DNA from: Cricetomys ansorgei
Lineage: Eukaryota > Chordata > Mammalia > Rodentia > Nesomyidae
Direction: 5' to 3'
DNA length: 64,000 nucleotides
Assembly (NCBI GenBank): GCA_026225945.1
Contig: JAMJFZ010004066.1
Location: 1 to 64,000 of the forward strand
Shown: one piece after another, positions 53,540 to 63,897 of the stretch
Layout of the letters: the number at the start of each line of letters is the position of its first letter
Position numbering within the stretch: position 1 is the stretch's first letter
Notes under the pieces: generated by a model
The model's database searches: none
Told to the model about the DNA's origin: nothing
The model's input: only the letters and a program-made list of their open reading frames with translations
Program-made: the position numbers and the translations under genes

Positions 53540-53758
53540 AATATTTTTTTGTATGTATGAGTGTTTTCTTGCATGCATGTCTATGCACCACATGTGTGCC
53601 TGTGGCCTGGCGTCTAAAAAGTCCAGAAGGCGGCATCGGATCCCGTAGAACTGGAGTTGCAGACAGTTCTGAGCTGCCACGTGGATGTTGGGAACCAAAT
53701 CCTGCTCTTCTGCAAGAACAGCAAGCTCTCCTAATGACTGAGCCATCTCTCCAGCCCC
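53540..53758 (-). mobile_element. B3 SINE
   Basis: 'aagtccagaaggcggcatcg', 'actgagccatctctccagcc'. Confidence 0.92.
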
Positions 53759-53764
53759 GAGTTT

Positions 53765-55175
53765 ATAGTTGTATATGCATGCGATCCAACAAGAATGTGA
53801 TCTTTAAATGAACACCTTATATCTGGGCCTGATGGAGATGGAGATAAATATTAGCAACAGGAGACAGAGCAGAAACAAACCCAGAAGTCAAAAGTCATCA
53901 TTGAGCACTGTAATCGAAACTCGGGTGCGTAGTGCCAGTGGCGCTCTGTGGGTACGCTCAATGCGCGGAGAAGTGTCTGCTACTAGGGATGTTTCTTATT
54001 TTAGATCCCAATGTTCAGCTCAGAGTTTTACAAATAGCTGCCTCAGAAGAATGATTCACACGCAGCGCAGGTTGCTACCCCAAGCGTACGAAGTGGGAGG
54101 ACGTTCAAGAGTGAACATTCCCCATCGTCAAACCTTAACTAGGTTTGCTCTGATCTAGGTATGATTAACAGGAAAGAAGGCTCAGCAAAGACCTGCTACC
54201 AGCTTAGCTTAGCTTAGCTAAGAGCTAAGGGAAGGTTCGAACCCACCACGTTCTTCATCTGTACCTGGTAGCCCCAGCTACCTGTCTCTACACCCTGCTT
54301 ACAGGCTGTTTCCCACAGTCTTCTTCTCTGTCACCAGAGTATTAGACAGGATTTCGGTGGACCACATCAGGGGCTCAGGACTTCCTAGAGCATCACTGGT
54401 AACCTTCAGCTTGGGCTCCTCGCAGCAGACAGATGCTAGGTGGCTGAGTGCCATCTCACCTCCTAGCCCTGGCTTGGCTCACTTAGGTGACTATTGGTGA
54501 ATATCTTCTTCTTGACCGCTTCTAATTATCAACAAAACTGTTCCTTGTCTCCAACCAGAAGAAGTCTGTAATGAACTAGATCAACTCTAGGACTTGACAA
54601 CAAAATGTCCTTGGAACTTGAGGGTCACTCCTAACCCACCCACCCCCACCCCTGCCTCCATTCCTGGGTGGTGGATCTGGCTGACTTCCTGCCTAGAGAT
54701 TGTCTCCCAGGACTATTGCCAGGTCTCTTTTTCTAGAACTGATCCTTCAGCTGGGTTGTCAGCTTAGTCAGACACCTCTTGCTTAATGCTTTCTTATGAA
54801 ATCTGTCCACCCAGATCCTCGCTGTCCTGTCTGCCCACGTTGTCACAAATCCTTCAGCTCAGGTTCCTGTTCCCATTGTTGATGAGTTTCCAGGGCTTGC
54901 ACCAACGACCAAGATCTCCTGTGGATGTCTCTGCAGCATGGGCTCCCTCAACAGGGGCTTCCCCACCCCCGCTCTGCTCTGTTGCTGGCTCCCTTCTTCA
55001 ATGGCATCTCATCCTCAGCCTCAGATCAGTTCTCCAGCTGACTCTGAGACAAGGTCCTCCGGAGAGAAGACAAATCTAAGTGAAAATAAAATTAAAGATC
55101 GTACTTATCAGTGGCTTAAGAAAACACTGACTTGAAAAACCAGTAAAGCGTGTGATGACCTTGCAGGTTTGCATC
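53765..55175. other. 1.4 kb without a recognised gene; short palindrome at 54209-54230
   Basis: A 116-codon plus-strand frame starts at 53808, with no splice or domain support. 'agcttagcttagcttagcta' then agagctaag forms a hairpin-prone repeat. An AATAAA lies at about 55086. Confidence 0.3.
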
Positions 55176-55189
55176 TCTTGGTAACTCTT

Positions 55190-55339
55190 TTTTTTTGGAA
55201 ACAGGGTTTCTCTGTTGTAACTCTGGGTGTTCTGGAACTCACTCTGTAGACCAGGCTGGCCTCGAACTCCCAGAGATCCATCTGCCTCTGCATCCTGAGT
55301 GCTGGGACTGAAGGCGTGCACCACCACCGCCCGGCCTCC
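55190..55339 (-). mobile_element. B1 SINE with perfect 11-bp target duplication
   Basis: 'acagggtttctctgttgtaa' to 'caccaccaccgcccggcc', flanked on both sides by tggtaactctt (55179-55189, 55340-55350). Confidence 0.97.
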
Positions 55340-55444
55340 TGGTAACTCTTGGCGAGTTACTGTAGTTAGTACCTTTTATTTAATTGATTATTTTTTATTT
55401 ATATTAAATCAATATTTAATTCATTTATTTTTATTACTTTATAT

Positions 55445-55525
55445 TTGCAGTGCTGCTTACCAAGCCCAGGGCTCTGTGAGTGGGTGCTAGCTAGGCAAGC
55501 GCTCTATCACTGAGCTAGCCACTTT
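55445..55525 (-). mobile_element. ID SINE
   Basis: 'gctagctaggcaagcgctct' and 'atcactgagctagcc' antisense. Confidence 0.75.
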
Positions 55526-55559
55526 GGATTTTTACTTTATTCTTTATTCTTAGAATTGT

Positions 55560-55893
55560 ATTTCTTAGCATTGTATGTGTACGAGGTGTCTGGGTACACA
55601 CGAGGAAGCCAGTGGACACCTTTATGGGGTCAGTTCTCTCTTTTCACCTTTATGTGGTGGGTTGAGGATTAAGGTCTTGGGCCAGAAAGATGGCTCAGCA
55701 GTTAAGAGAATTGGCTGCTCTTCATAAGGACTCAGGTTCAATTCCCAGCAGCCACATGGCAGCTCACAACTGTCTGTACCTCAAGTTTCAGTGGATTCAA
55801 CTCCCTCATACGAGGGTCAAACACCAATAAACGATAAAGTCGAAGAACCAAGGTCTTCAGGCTTCCTCGGCTGAGCCATCTCATTAGCCCCAC
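55560..55893 (-). mobile_element. B3 SINE, antisense, split by a B2
   Basis: Left part 'ggggtcagttctctcttttc' to 'gttgaggatt', right part 'aggcttcctcggctgagcca' and 'tctcattagcccc'. The two parts join into one element when the B2 is removed. Confidence 0.85.
55679..55849 (+). mobile_element. B2 SINE nested in the B3
   Basis: 'ggccagaaagatggctcagc', 'tcaattcccagcagccacat', A-poor tail. Flanked by aaggtctt at 55671-55678 and 55850-55857. Confidence 0.93.
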
Positions 55894-56021
55894 CTTAGAT
55901 TTTTAAATGGCTGGATTCTTCCACAAGACTTGGTAAATCCGAGAGAAGGGTTCACCTGTACGTGAATAAATTCTGCATGTGAAGCATGAGACTGATTTGT
56001 AGGTTCTAGTTTGGGGTTCTG

Positions 56022-56135
56022 TTTTTTAAGACTGGATCTTAATATGTAGGTGAGGTTGGCCTAGAACTAGCTCTTCATCCTCCTGCCTCAGTCTCCAGGG
56101 TGCTGGGAATACAGTAGTACTTCACCACCCCGGCT
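56022..56135 (-). mobile_element. Old B1/proto-B1
   Basis: 'atatgtaggtgaggttggcc' and 'cagggtgctgggaatacagt'. Confidence 0.75.
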
Positions 56136-56203
56136 CAAGATGATGAAATTGTTAATATAGGAACTCTTCGTGAAGTACATATTTTAGTATCTTAAACCCG
56201 GGA

Positions 56204-56385
56204 AAGGCAAGATGGCTCAATGGGAAAAAGTGCTTGCAGCACAAACCTAGAAACCCGAGTTCGATGCCCTGAGCCCCTGACAACGGAGAAAGAGAACACC
56301 AGCTCTACAAAGTTGTCCTCTGATCTCCACACATACACTGTGACTCATGTAATAATAATTAAAAAGTTTAAATAAATAAAATCTT
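56204..56385 (+). mobile_element. B3 SINE
   Basis: 'gcaagatggctcaatgggaa', 'cccgagttcgatgccctgag', 'aagttgtcctctgatctcca'. Confidence 0.85.
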
Positions 56386-56467
56386 AAACCTAAACATGAA
56401 GAGCTACACGTTGCCCTGCTAGCAATACTTAAAACACTATATGCTTTCGTTTCTTTCTCTCTCCTTT

Positions 56468-56660
56468 TAAAAATTCTGTGTATATGTGTCTGGGCATGGA
56501 CATGTGCGTGCAGTGCCGGAGGAGGTCAGAAGAGGGCATCAGACTTCCCGGAGCTGGAATTCGTGGTTGTGAGCGGCTCCACACGGGTAGCGGGAGCTTA
56601 ACTCCAGTCCTCTGCTGGACAGTGTGTGCTCCTAACCGCCGAGCCATCTCTCCAGGCCCC
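56468..56660 (-). mobile_element. B2/B3 SINE
   Basis: 'gaggtcagaagagggcatca', 'accgccgagccatctctcca'. Confidence 0.9.
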
Positions 56661-56793
56661 GTTGAGTTTTCATTTCTAAAGGATTCTACTGTACCTTGAG
56701 TAACTGAGAACCTGAGAGCTAGTTTAAACTTATTCTATTACTTAGCTGTGATTTCATTAAGTAAAAGTTGAGCAAACCATCCAGATAAAATGT

Positions 56794-57002
56794 AGACTCT
56801 TGGGAATGTAGCTGGAGTGCTCACCCAGTACCTGTCACCCACAGCACTGAAAAAAAAAAAAATACACCAAACAAAACAAAACAAAAAAATCCCAGCAGCT
56901 TTAAAAAGAACAGATAAAATACACTCCAGGAGGAGCGCCGTAGGACACCTGTCGAAAGTTTGAGGCCAGTCTGATTTCATAATGAGGTCCTGACTCAAAA
57001 GG
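56794..57002 (+). mobile_element. Degenerate ID-like and B1-like remains
   Basis: 'tgggaatgtagctggagtgc' (ID-like) with an A13 run, then 'gaaagtttgaggccagtctg' (B1-like), which fits a worn B4-type composite. Confidence 0.45.
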
Positions 57003-57208
57003 AGTTTTTGTCCCCAACCTCCAGTGGTTGCCAGTCTTGTTTCCTTGAATTAGAAATACCTCTCTGACGTCCCCCGAGGCTTCTGTTCTCTCTCTGCACC
57101 CACCTCTCCTACAGACTCTTCCCCACGTTAAGTCTCAGTCCACAACAACAGAAGGCTCCTTTCCCCTCTGGAGACAGAGGCTTTTCTCTCTGAAACACAC
57201 CGGGAAGG

Positions 57209-57280
57209 GAACTTAGCTCACTGAAAGAACACTTGCTTAGGATGTGGGAGGCTGTGGACTCAGTCCCCGGCTCAGCAGAC
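57209..57280 (+). mobile_element. ID SINE
   Basis: 'ggaacttagctcactgaaag', 'ggactcagtccccggctcag'. Confidence 0.75.
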
Positions 57281-57342
57281 AAACAGGGCCGTCTTCCTTC
57301 CCCCCCCCCCTCTCTCTCTTCCTTCTTTGCTCCACTCCCATC

Positions 57343-57600
57343 TTAGTCAGCACACAGCTGGGTGGCTAAAACAACAAACATTCATTCCTTACAGTTCTAG
57401 AGGCTACAAGTTCAAGGTCAGGGTGCAGCTCACAAATTCTGGCTTCTTCTGATGGCACTAATCCTGTTGATAAGGGCTTCACCCTCATGTCCTACTTACC
57501 TTCTAAATGATTTGTTTCTAAATACTGCCATACTCAGATTAGAGTTCTAGTACATGCACTTGGGGGTGACACAAATATTTACTTCACTGCACCTCCTGAG
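57343..57600 (+). mobile_element. Ancient mammalian dispersed repeat
   Basis: 'tgggtggctaaaacaacaaa', 'cttacagttctagaggctac', 'ataagggcttcaccctcatg' and 'cttgggggtgacacaaatat' follow a widespread old repeat. A shorter relic of the same kind lies at 61929-62015. Confidence 0.6.
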
Positions 57601-57654
57601 GGTGAGATTGCACGCAGGCCTCAGCAAGGGTGCATAGTTGTTTGCTTGCCACTC

Positions 57655-57965
57655 AAGATTTTATACTTTGGTTACTGTCCGAGTTCGTTTTTTGTTGCAA
57701 AAGCAGTTCGGGGAGGAAAGGGTTTGTTTTACCTTACATTTCCACATCCTAGTCCATCATCAAAGGACGTCGGGGCAGGAACTCAAGGCGGGAACTCAAG
57801 ACAGGAAGTTGGGGCAGGAACTCAAAGCAGGAACTTGGAGGCAGGACCTGAAGCAGAGGCCATGGAGAAACGCCTTGTTTACTGGCTTGCTCTCTGTGGC
57901 TTGCTTCACCTGTTTTCTCAGCCTGGGGTCACAGTTGGAAAATCGTCTCCAATTCAAATATATAC
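57655..57965 (+). mobile_element. Rodent interspersed repeat, copy 3, with internal duplications
   Basis: 'gttcggggaggaaagggttt' and 'gccatggagaaacgccttgt' as in copies 1 and 2. The word ggcaggaactcaa and variants are reiterated four to five times at 57774-57845. Confidence 0.75.
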
Positions 57966-58047
57966 ATAGGATCTAAGAAGACTGAGAATTTCTGAAGGTT
58001 GAGGACAAAAACTCCTGAATTATACCATTGCTTCCTCACTTTCTTTT

Positions 58048-58174
58048 TCTGTCTTCTGGTATTGTTTGTTTTAAATAGAGTCTCACTATGTAGCTCAGGC
58101 TAGCCTCAGCTCACAATTTTCTTGCCCCGTCCTACCAAATACTAGAATTACAGGTGCGTGCCACTCTGCCTGGT
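58048..58174 (-). mobile_element. Old B1/proto-B1
   Basis: 'agagtctcactatgtagctc' and 'aattacaggtgcgtgccact'. Confidence 0.8.
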
Positions 58175-58205
58175 TTTCTCTCACCTTAAAAAAATAAATC
58201 TCAGT

Positions 58206-58366
58206 CAGGCAGTGGCAGCACACACCTTTAATCCCAGCACTCAGGAGGCAGAGGCAGACGGATCTCTGTGAGTTCGAGACCAGCCCGGTGTACAGAGTGA
58301 GTTCAGGACAACCAGAGTTAGAACAGAGAAACCCTGTCTTGAAAAATCAAAAAACAAAACAAAACC
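58206..58366 (+). mobile_element. B1 SINE
   Basis: 'caggcagtggcagcacacac', 'gatctctgtgagttcgagac', AAACAAAACAAAACC tail. Confidence 0.95.
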
Positions 58367-58828
58367 ATTCAGAGCTACTGTGGAGGATCCAAGGCCTATC
58401 CTACAAGAAAGGAAAATCACTAGGAAGTTTGTCAGGAGGGCTAAGTTTGAGAGATGCCCTGTATGTCCTGGGTATGATACGAAGGTGTTCCTGAAAATTC
58501 CTCAGATAGCAAGTGTCCTCAGCACCAAGAAGTGACATTCAAACGGAGAATACAGGGTGCCAGCCAGGTCTCCTATCGTGAAACAGAAACTTATTTCTCA
58601 ATACCAAGGATGCCATGAACACATACTTATTTTATTTCTCAATTAGGAACAGAGAGAAAAAGGGTTGAAGGAGTGTGTGAGAAGGTGCCTGCCACCGATG
58701 TCACAGGGTTGGTGGAATCGGTTTGGAGCGGGTGACGAATCCCAGATGGAGAGCTTTCAGTACACGCAGCCTGCAGATAGGGAAAGCTGTCTGTGATGGC
58801 GTGTGCTCCCAAATGGCCGCTTACTCAC

Positions 58829-58924
58829 CACTTTGAGGTTAGGATCTTCCTCTTTTCGGCGCATGATCTCCCTCGTGTCCCGCAAGTTTGGTTTGGTTTT
58901 GAACAGATAATGATCCATCTCCAT
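58829..58924 (-). CDS. Candidate first coding exon, 32 codons, unknown gene
   Basis: Minus strand ATG at 58924 in strong context (G at -3 and +4), with an in-frame TAA upstream, opens MEMDHYLFKTKPNLRD and continues charged and helix-like (REIMRRKEEDPNLKV) to a strong donor aaagtg/gtgagt at a codon boundary. Composition is convincingly protein-like. The pyrimidine tract upstream is poor, so if real this is more likely a first exon than an internal one. Both other frames are also nearly open here. No family recognised. Confidence 0.35.
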
Positions 58925-58998
58925 AGCCCTGGGCCTTCCGTTTCTCGATTAACCATTGGGAGGAGGTATTGCAATCTTGATTTAGTTTTCAATTAAAA

Positions 58999-59165
58999 AG
59001 TTATTAATACTGTACGTGTGTGTGCATGATGTGCGTGTGGGGGAGGGGTGGACAGCGGCCACGGCGTGTGTGTGGAGGTCAGAGGACAGCTCTGCGGAGT
59101 GAGTTCTCTCCTTCTTTTATGTGGGTTCTGGGGATGGAACTCTGTTCCTTAGGCTTACACATGCA
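58999..59165 (-). mobile_element. B3 SINE
   Basis: 'tggaggtcagaggacagctc', 'ctccttcttttatgtgggtt', 'ctggggatggaactctgttc'. Confidence 0.88.
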
Positions 59166-59227
59166 GGTAAACACTCAAACACATAGAAATACATACAAAT
59201 ACATATTCATATATATGTACACACACA

Positions 59228-59388
59228 TTTTTGTTGGTTTGTTTTTGTTTTTTTCGAGACAGTGTTTCTCTGTTGTAACCCTGGCTGTCCTGGAACTCAC
59301 TCTGTAGACCAGGCTGGCTTCAAACTCACAGAGATCCGCCTGCCTCTGCCTCCCAGTGCTGGGATTAAAGGCGTGGGCCACCCCTCTG
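59228..59388 (-). mobile_element. B1 SINE
   Basis: 'gagacagtgtttctctgttg', 'gaccaggctggcttcaaact', 'ggattaaaggcgtgggccac'. Confidence 0.95.
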
Positions 59389-59394
59389 TTTTAA

Positions 59395-60300
59395 AAGAAA
59401 AAGAATAGAAAGATATGAGAGCCTTGGGTTAGAGTCCAGAAACTTACACTTTTCGTGTAATTGACCCCTGACCCATGACCACACAACTGGGTTCTCCTGA
59501 GCTGTGGTGGATTTTGCAGGCCCTGACAGTGAAGATCTTGTCGTGACCCTATGTTGTCCTGGTCCTGGACAGGTAAACAATAATTTCATGCTAAGACTTT
59601 TATGTCATGTCACAGTCAATGATTGTAGCTGGAGGTAAAAAGTTAGTAATTGGATTGAAGAAATATTTGAGTGTATGTTTAAAACAGAGTAAAAGGTTAG
59701 CATTTTCTGCACATTTCCCCTCAGTTCCTAGGTGACAGAGCTGATAGACATGGAGTTCATAAACTTTTGATTTTAAACCTTTTGTGAGTTTTACAGGCCT
59801 TGGATGACAAATGATTCACCGCAGACACTCCTGTTTGCAGAATGAATAATAGATCTAATCGGGAAAGCTTTGCGTGTGTACTAACTCAAAGCCACGTTAA
59901 CTTCTTGATAGCATCTGTTTGGTTTGCAGAACGCGGCTGTGTCCTCCTAGCAATAATTTTCCAAGACGTTACCGCTTAACACAGACGAAGATGAAATGTT
60001 AATTGCGTCTGCTCAGCGCTGCGTCTGATGAATGTCAGGAGCTGCCGTGGTTTGGGGCGTTCGTGCCAACGACCCTCTGTGGTGCTGGCGTCGGGTGGTT
60101 GGCACTCTGTCCAGGCTGAGGGGCACTGCAGAACAGCCGAAGACAGAGAACTTTGAGATACTGCTCTGCCACATACTTGCCATGAGAGTGTGCAAGCCAT
60201 ATCCTCAGACCTGTCCTCATCTGCTAATGTGTACCTTTAGGGTGCAAGGCTCCCCATCACATTTTTCAGTTACTGTTTTCCTTAACACGTTTCCTCTTTT
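59395..60300. other. 0.9 kb repeat-poor, AT-rich stretch, candidate conserved non-coding DNA
   Basis: No SINE or LTR. 59590-60010 is AT-rich with few long frames. The 128-codon frame at 60032-60418 runs into an old B1 and is not taken as a gene. Confidence 0.35.
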
Positions 60301-60304
60301 CTTT

Positions 60305-60385
60305 AGGTTTTCTGAGACAAGGTCTCACTCCATAGTCACAGCAATCCTCCTGCCTAAGCTTCTCGAGTACTGTATGCCCTGCTCC
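60305..60385 (-). mobile_element. Old B1 fragment
   Basis: 'ctgagacaaggtctcactcc' and 'gcaatcctcctgcctaagct'. Confidence 0.65.
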
Positions 60386-60447
60386 TTAACATTGTGTGTG
60401 TGTGTTCAGGTTTTGTGATGAGCATAGTAAAAAACGCCTTTTAGACG

Positions 60448-60895
60448 TGTAAAAAAATACCTTAATCAGGAACCCCAGTACACCCAAGGCTGCACCTGAT
60501 AACTAGAACCCAGTGGCATCACTCACTCAGGTAACCAGACACACGACTAGAGCCCCATGGCGCCCACTGGACAGTATATAAGCAGAGACCGCGAGCAATG
60601 CTCTGCTCTGCGCATCTTCGGGACTGCTGGAGACTGCTGGAGACACGCCACCTTGATCTGCTCTAGGGCTGGAGAGTCTCCCCCAGGATCCTGACCCTCG
60701 AACTGGAGACTACACTGAGAGACTGGACGCAACCTTCAACTAGGATTCGTTGCATAGGCGAGCGGCCTTGGGGCGATAGGCTTAGGGCTGTAATTAGGAA
60801 CTCAGAGTGTGAACTTTGTGTGGAGACCCTCAGCATAATAAAACAGAACTTTCGTTACGCGTATCCACCTCGGCGACAGGCGTGCTCGGAGCACA
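60448..60895 (+). mobile_element. Endogenous-retrovirus-type solo LTR
   Basis: Starts tgtaaaaaaatacc and ends near gagcaca (TG...CA). A TATA box (tatataa, 60575-60581) lies 260 bp before a poly(A) signal (AATAAA, 60837-60842), the U3-R-U5 spacing of an LTR. No internal retroviral genes and no second LTR are present. A target duplication was not found, so the exact ends are uncertain and the family is not named. Confidence 0.7.
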
Positions 60896-60944
60896 CGCGG
60901 AGGCCAGAGGCTGATACTGAGGTGGATTCCTCAATCTCTTCTCC

Positions 60945-61145
60945 ACTCTGTTTTTGTGGAGACAGGCTCACACTGAACCAGATCACTGGCTAGCAAGCGC
61001 TGAGCATTTGCCTGTATCTGTCTGTAGCACAGAGTTACAGGCGTGTGCTGGCACTCTGGGCTTCTACATGGGTGCTGGGGACCCAAACCTTCTTGCACAC
61101 GCTTGCACAACAAACATTTTACCCACTGAGCTATCTCTCCAGCCC
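60945..61145 (-). mobile_element. B4-family SINE
   Basis: 'agagttacaggcgtgtgctg', 'acatgggtgctggggaccca', 'cactgagctatctctccagc' antisense. Confidence 0.85.
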
Positions 61146-61149
61146 CTCT

Positions 61150-61925
61150 ATAATATCTTTTGATATCAAAATGCTTTGAAAAGAATGTCTGCGGAGCCTT
61201 TCTGGGTTCTAATGCTACGATCACACAGAACATTGGTGCATCATGTGACAGATGGAGTACACTGGACTAAAAGGCTTGCCTGCCACAGTTCCCATCGCAG
61301 AGGACCATGCTCAGAAGGGTTTGGTCGGTGGAGCTGTACACTGCTGGCTCCAGTACACCTGGTACTCGCCTCTCCACATGGCTCATTTATATTGTGACTT
61401 ACAGAGCCTTCAAGATGATGCTTCCTAGTTGTTTGAGCTTGCTCATGATTCAGATGCTGAGACAGGGACTAACTTGAGCATCTCGATGGCATGCACTTAG
61501 AGATGGACAGCCCTCCAGGTACTGTCTTTCAGACTAATCTTAGTTGTTATGTCTTCTACCTTCACATGTCATGGTGAGACACGACCAGAAAAATAAATAA
61601 ATACATAAATAGCATCAGGCCAATCCCAGCCTTCACAGCATCGCGGATTGAATCACGGCATATACCATCTCCTCCAGCCCAAGGAGTCTACGTCCCCTTA
61701 GCACGCCATCAGGACTAGTGCAGCTCGCTGGCTGACTACCGTACTTGTCTTTCCATGCACATCTGGCTACTGGATTTATAAAGGCCCTTTCTAGGAATTT
61801 CAGGATGACAACTGCAGGTTGTGAAACTAAGACACGGGGCTCCGGGCTGGACTCGGGAGTGAATGAATGAGAGCACGTTAGCCAGCCTTACTCCTGGCTT
61901 ATCATGCCTGTACCTTGAAGGTTCC
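61150..61925. other. Repeat-poor stretch
   Basis: A short AAATAAAT tract at 61590-61612. No gene seen. Confidence 0.35.
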
Positions 61926-61928
61926 CTC

Positions 61929-62015
61929 CGTGTATTCAAGCTACTGTAATAAAATCCCTGCGAGCCGGCCACTATGCATAGCGGAGTTACTTCTTCTAAT
62001 TCTGCAGGCTGGGAA
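61929..62015 (+). mobile_element. Ancient mammalian repeat relic
   Basis: 'gtattcaagctactgtaata' and 'cttctaattctgcaggctgg', the same kind as 57343-57600. Confidence 0.45.
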
Positions 62016-62084
62016 ATCACGGACAGCTCCAGCCGGCTCGGTGGCTTCTTTGTGTCCTCAAGGACCTACCGCTTTTTAAAAGAA

Positions 62085-62470
62085 TTGTTTTCCTAGTTCC
62101 TTGAGAATTTCATGCAATGTGTTTTGATGATACTCACCCCTGCTCCCCCAGTCTTCCCCAGATCTCCGCCCCCTTCCCTACGCACCTAACTTGGTCATGT
62201 CCTCCTGCTCCTCCTCCCCTTCCTCCTCCTCTTCCTGTTCTTGTCTTGGATACTGGAGGTTGCACTCCTAAAACTGACTCTCCCTCTCCCAGTAGCGGTC
62301 AGTTATCCTCCGTGTCACCTTGTCTCGAGGGGCGGGACTTCCTGTTCACCTCACCTGGCCATGCTGGGATTTTGTCTGGCTTGAGCTTTCACGGGTCTCA
62401 CATGCTGTGTGCAGACGATGTGTCTTTGGAGTTACCCCCCCAGGCTCTTGGGGGGGGGGTGGCGTGATAC
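62085..62470 (+). mobile_element. Rodent dispersed repeat, partial
   Basis: 'gaatttcatgcaatgtgttt', 'ctctccctctcccagtagcg' and a G10 run at about 62451-62460. Related to 22885-23825. Confidence 0.5.
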
Positions 62471-62639
62471 AGATGCAGCACACTAAATGTTAGATACCAA
62501 CATATGAATTTCAGCGTGGAAGAGACTTATCGAGGGAAGCGTTGGTGAGGATTTTTCTAGTTTTAAAAGTATGGGTTTTTTTTTTTTTTTTTTTTTACAG
62601 TGATAAGACTACGTGTTCCTTAAAATGCAAATGCAATCA

Positions 62640-62735
62640 GTTCCTCTGGTACACACCTGTAATCCTGGCATTCAGAAGACGGAGCCAGGAGCATTGCCAA
62701 TTTGAAGCCAACCTCAACTACATTGTCTCAAGTTA
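62640..62735 (+). mobile_element. Old B1/proto-B1
   Basis: 'tacacacctgtaatcctggc', 'tttgaagccaacctcaacta'. Preceded by a T21 run at 62576-62596. Confidence 0.7.
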
Positions 62736-62739
62736 ATTA

Positions 62740-63160
62740 GTTAACTGAAAATTTCTATTATGGTTTCTATTGTTTGGGCTTTCTGGGTCAATCCATTTAG
62801 TGTCTTTTCTTAAAAAAAAAAAAACCCACAGAGTTCTCTGTTCTCTTAGTTAGTGCACAGTGAATTAGTCTTTAAGTTATTTCGATTTTTCTGTGTCCCT
62901 AAAATAAATGTGGATATCAAATGAATCACAGTGGTTCTCACAGATGGGGAAGCATGATAAGGGTCTGAGTCAGGCCACACACAGTGTGACTGCAACATCA
63001 AAATGTGCTTTGTTCTTTCTTTGACTTACTAATATTTCATTTAGAATTTCTGAGTCTGGGGTTTGAGGCTGGAACCATTCAGCCACGGGGATCCGTACTA
63101 CAGGATTAGCTAAGCAGCGTGCAGAAGGTCCGCCCTGCGTTCATAATGTCAGCCACGGCG
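62740..63160. other. Stretch without a recognised gene
   Basis: Nothing specific apart from an A13 run at about 62812-62824. Confidence 0.4.
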
Positions 63161-63164
63161 CTGT

Positions 63165-63330
63165 TATAAAAAGAGCCCGTTTAGTTCAGGCACCTTTTCT
63201 GGATTTTCCCTTTACTCCTACAACAACTTCAGAACTCTAGCATCTTCCTGTTTTAGAGGGTAGGGGGTCTACAGAGGTCGAGCAGCTGGCTATAGGTCAT
63301 AGAAGCCGTCAGAGGCAAGGCCAGGATGGG
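63165..63330 (+). mobile_element. MIR relic
   Basis: 'ctacagaggtcgagcagctg' and 'agaggcaaggccaggatggg' follow the MIR core and 3' side. Confidence 0.55.
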
Positions 63331-63372
63331 ACCTTCTGGCAGGAGTTCCTCTGAGGTTGTGTAAATACTCAC

Positions 63373-63524
63373 CTTACTAGAAAAGCCTTCTGGCCTCTGT
63401 TTTGCTTTCTGGATGTGCAGCACCCAGACTCCAAAGGTGGCAGTCTCGACCCGAGTGGGCTTGGAACGGATCTGTGTGCAGGCCTGCCTTCCTTTCAGTG
63501 TGAGGCCGCCGCCTCTCACCAGCC
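63373..63524 (-). CDS. Candidate internal coding exon, 152 bp, unknown gene
   Basis: Minus strand: acceptor cccccactgtccgcccacag and donor ctagtaag/gtgagt are both strong. The 152 bp hold two bases completing a codon and exactly 50 codons, opening LVRGGGLTLKGRQACTQIRS, passing TFGVWVLHIQKAKQ and ending GFSSK at a codon boundary. The beta-strand-like middle is protein-like. A second frame is open almost to the end, so frame choice is not certain. No family recognised. It lies beside a MIR relic and is otherwise repeat-free. Confidence 0.38.
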
Positions 63525-63817
63525 CTGTGGGCGGACAGTGGGGGTCAGTCACCACAGGCAGGGACCTGGGGTGAAGAGTCTTAGCCAAAGGCCTGGGGAG
63601 GTCTTGCTGCTCCGCTTTCTGAGTTAATTGTGACTGTGGACCAAGTAGGTCAGGTCCCTTTGTGGTTCCTTAAAGCAAGGCCAGTGAGCTGGACGGAAGC
63701 CATGCCTTAGGCCTGCCTCCACAGTAAGATGTCATGAATCTATCCATCACCACCCGCAAGATTTTTCTAGTTTCTTTTCATTTCTAAGCATAGAGTCTTC
63801 TATTCTTCTGAAATTCT

Positions 63818-63876
63818 AGTAAGAAAGGAAGGAAGGAAGGAGGGAAGGAAGGAAAGAAGGAAGGAAGGAAGGAAGG
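63818..63876 (+). repeat. (GGAA)n microsatellite
   Basis: GGAA units with GGGA and GAAA interruptions. Confidence 0.92.
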
Positions 63877-63897
63877 ATATTACCTTACAATATCTCA

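Noticed and set aside
53808..54158. 116-codon plus-strand open frame
   Set aside because: No splice signals, no domain and no homology recognised. It starts at the edge of a B3.
57209..57280. tRNA-like sequence that could be read as a tRNA gene
   Set aside because: It is an ID SINE head. It lacks a full cloverleaf and other ID fragments of the same type occur nearby.
60032..60418. 128-codon plus-strand frame
   Set aside because: It ends within an old antisense B1 and shows no domain or splice structure.
60448..60895. Complete endogenous provirus
   Set aside because: Only one LTR is present and no gag, pol or env remains were seen around it.
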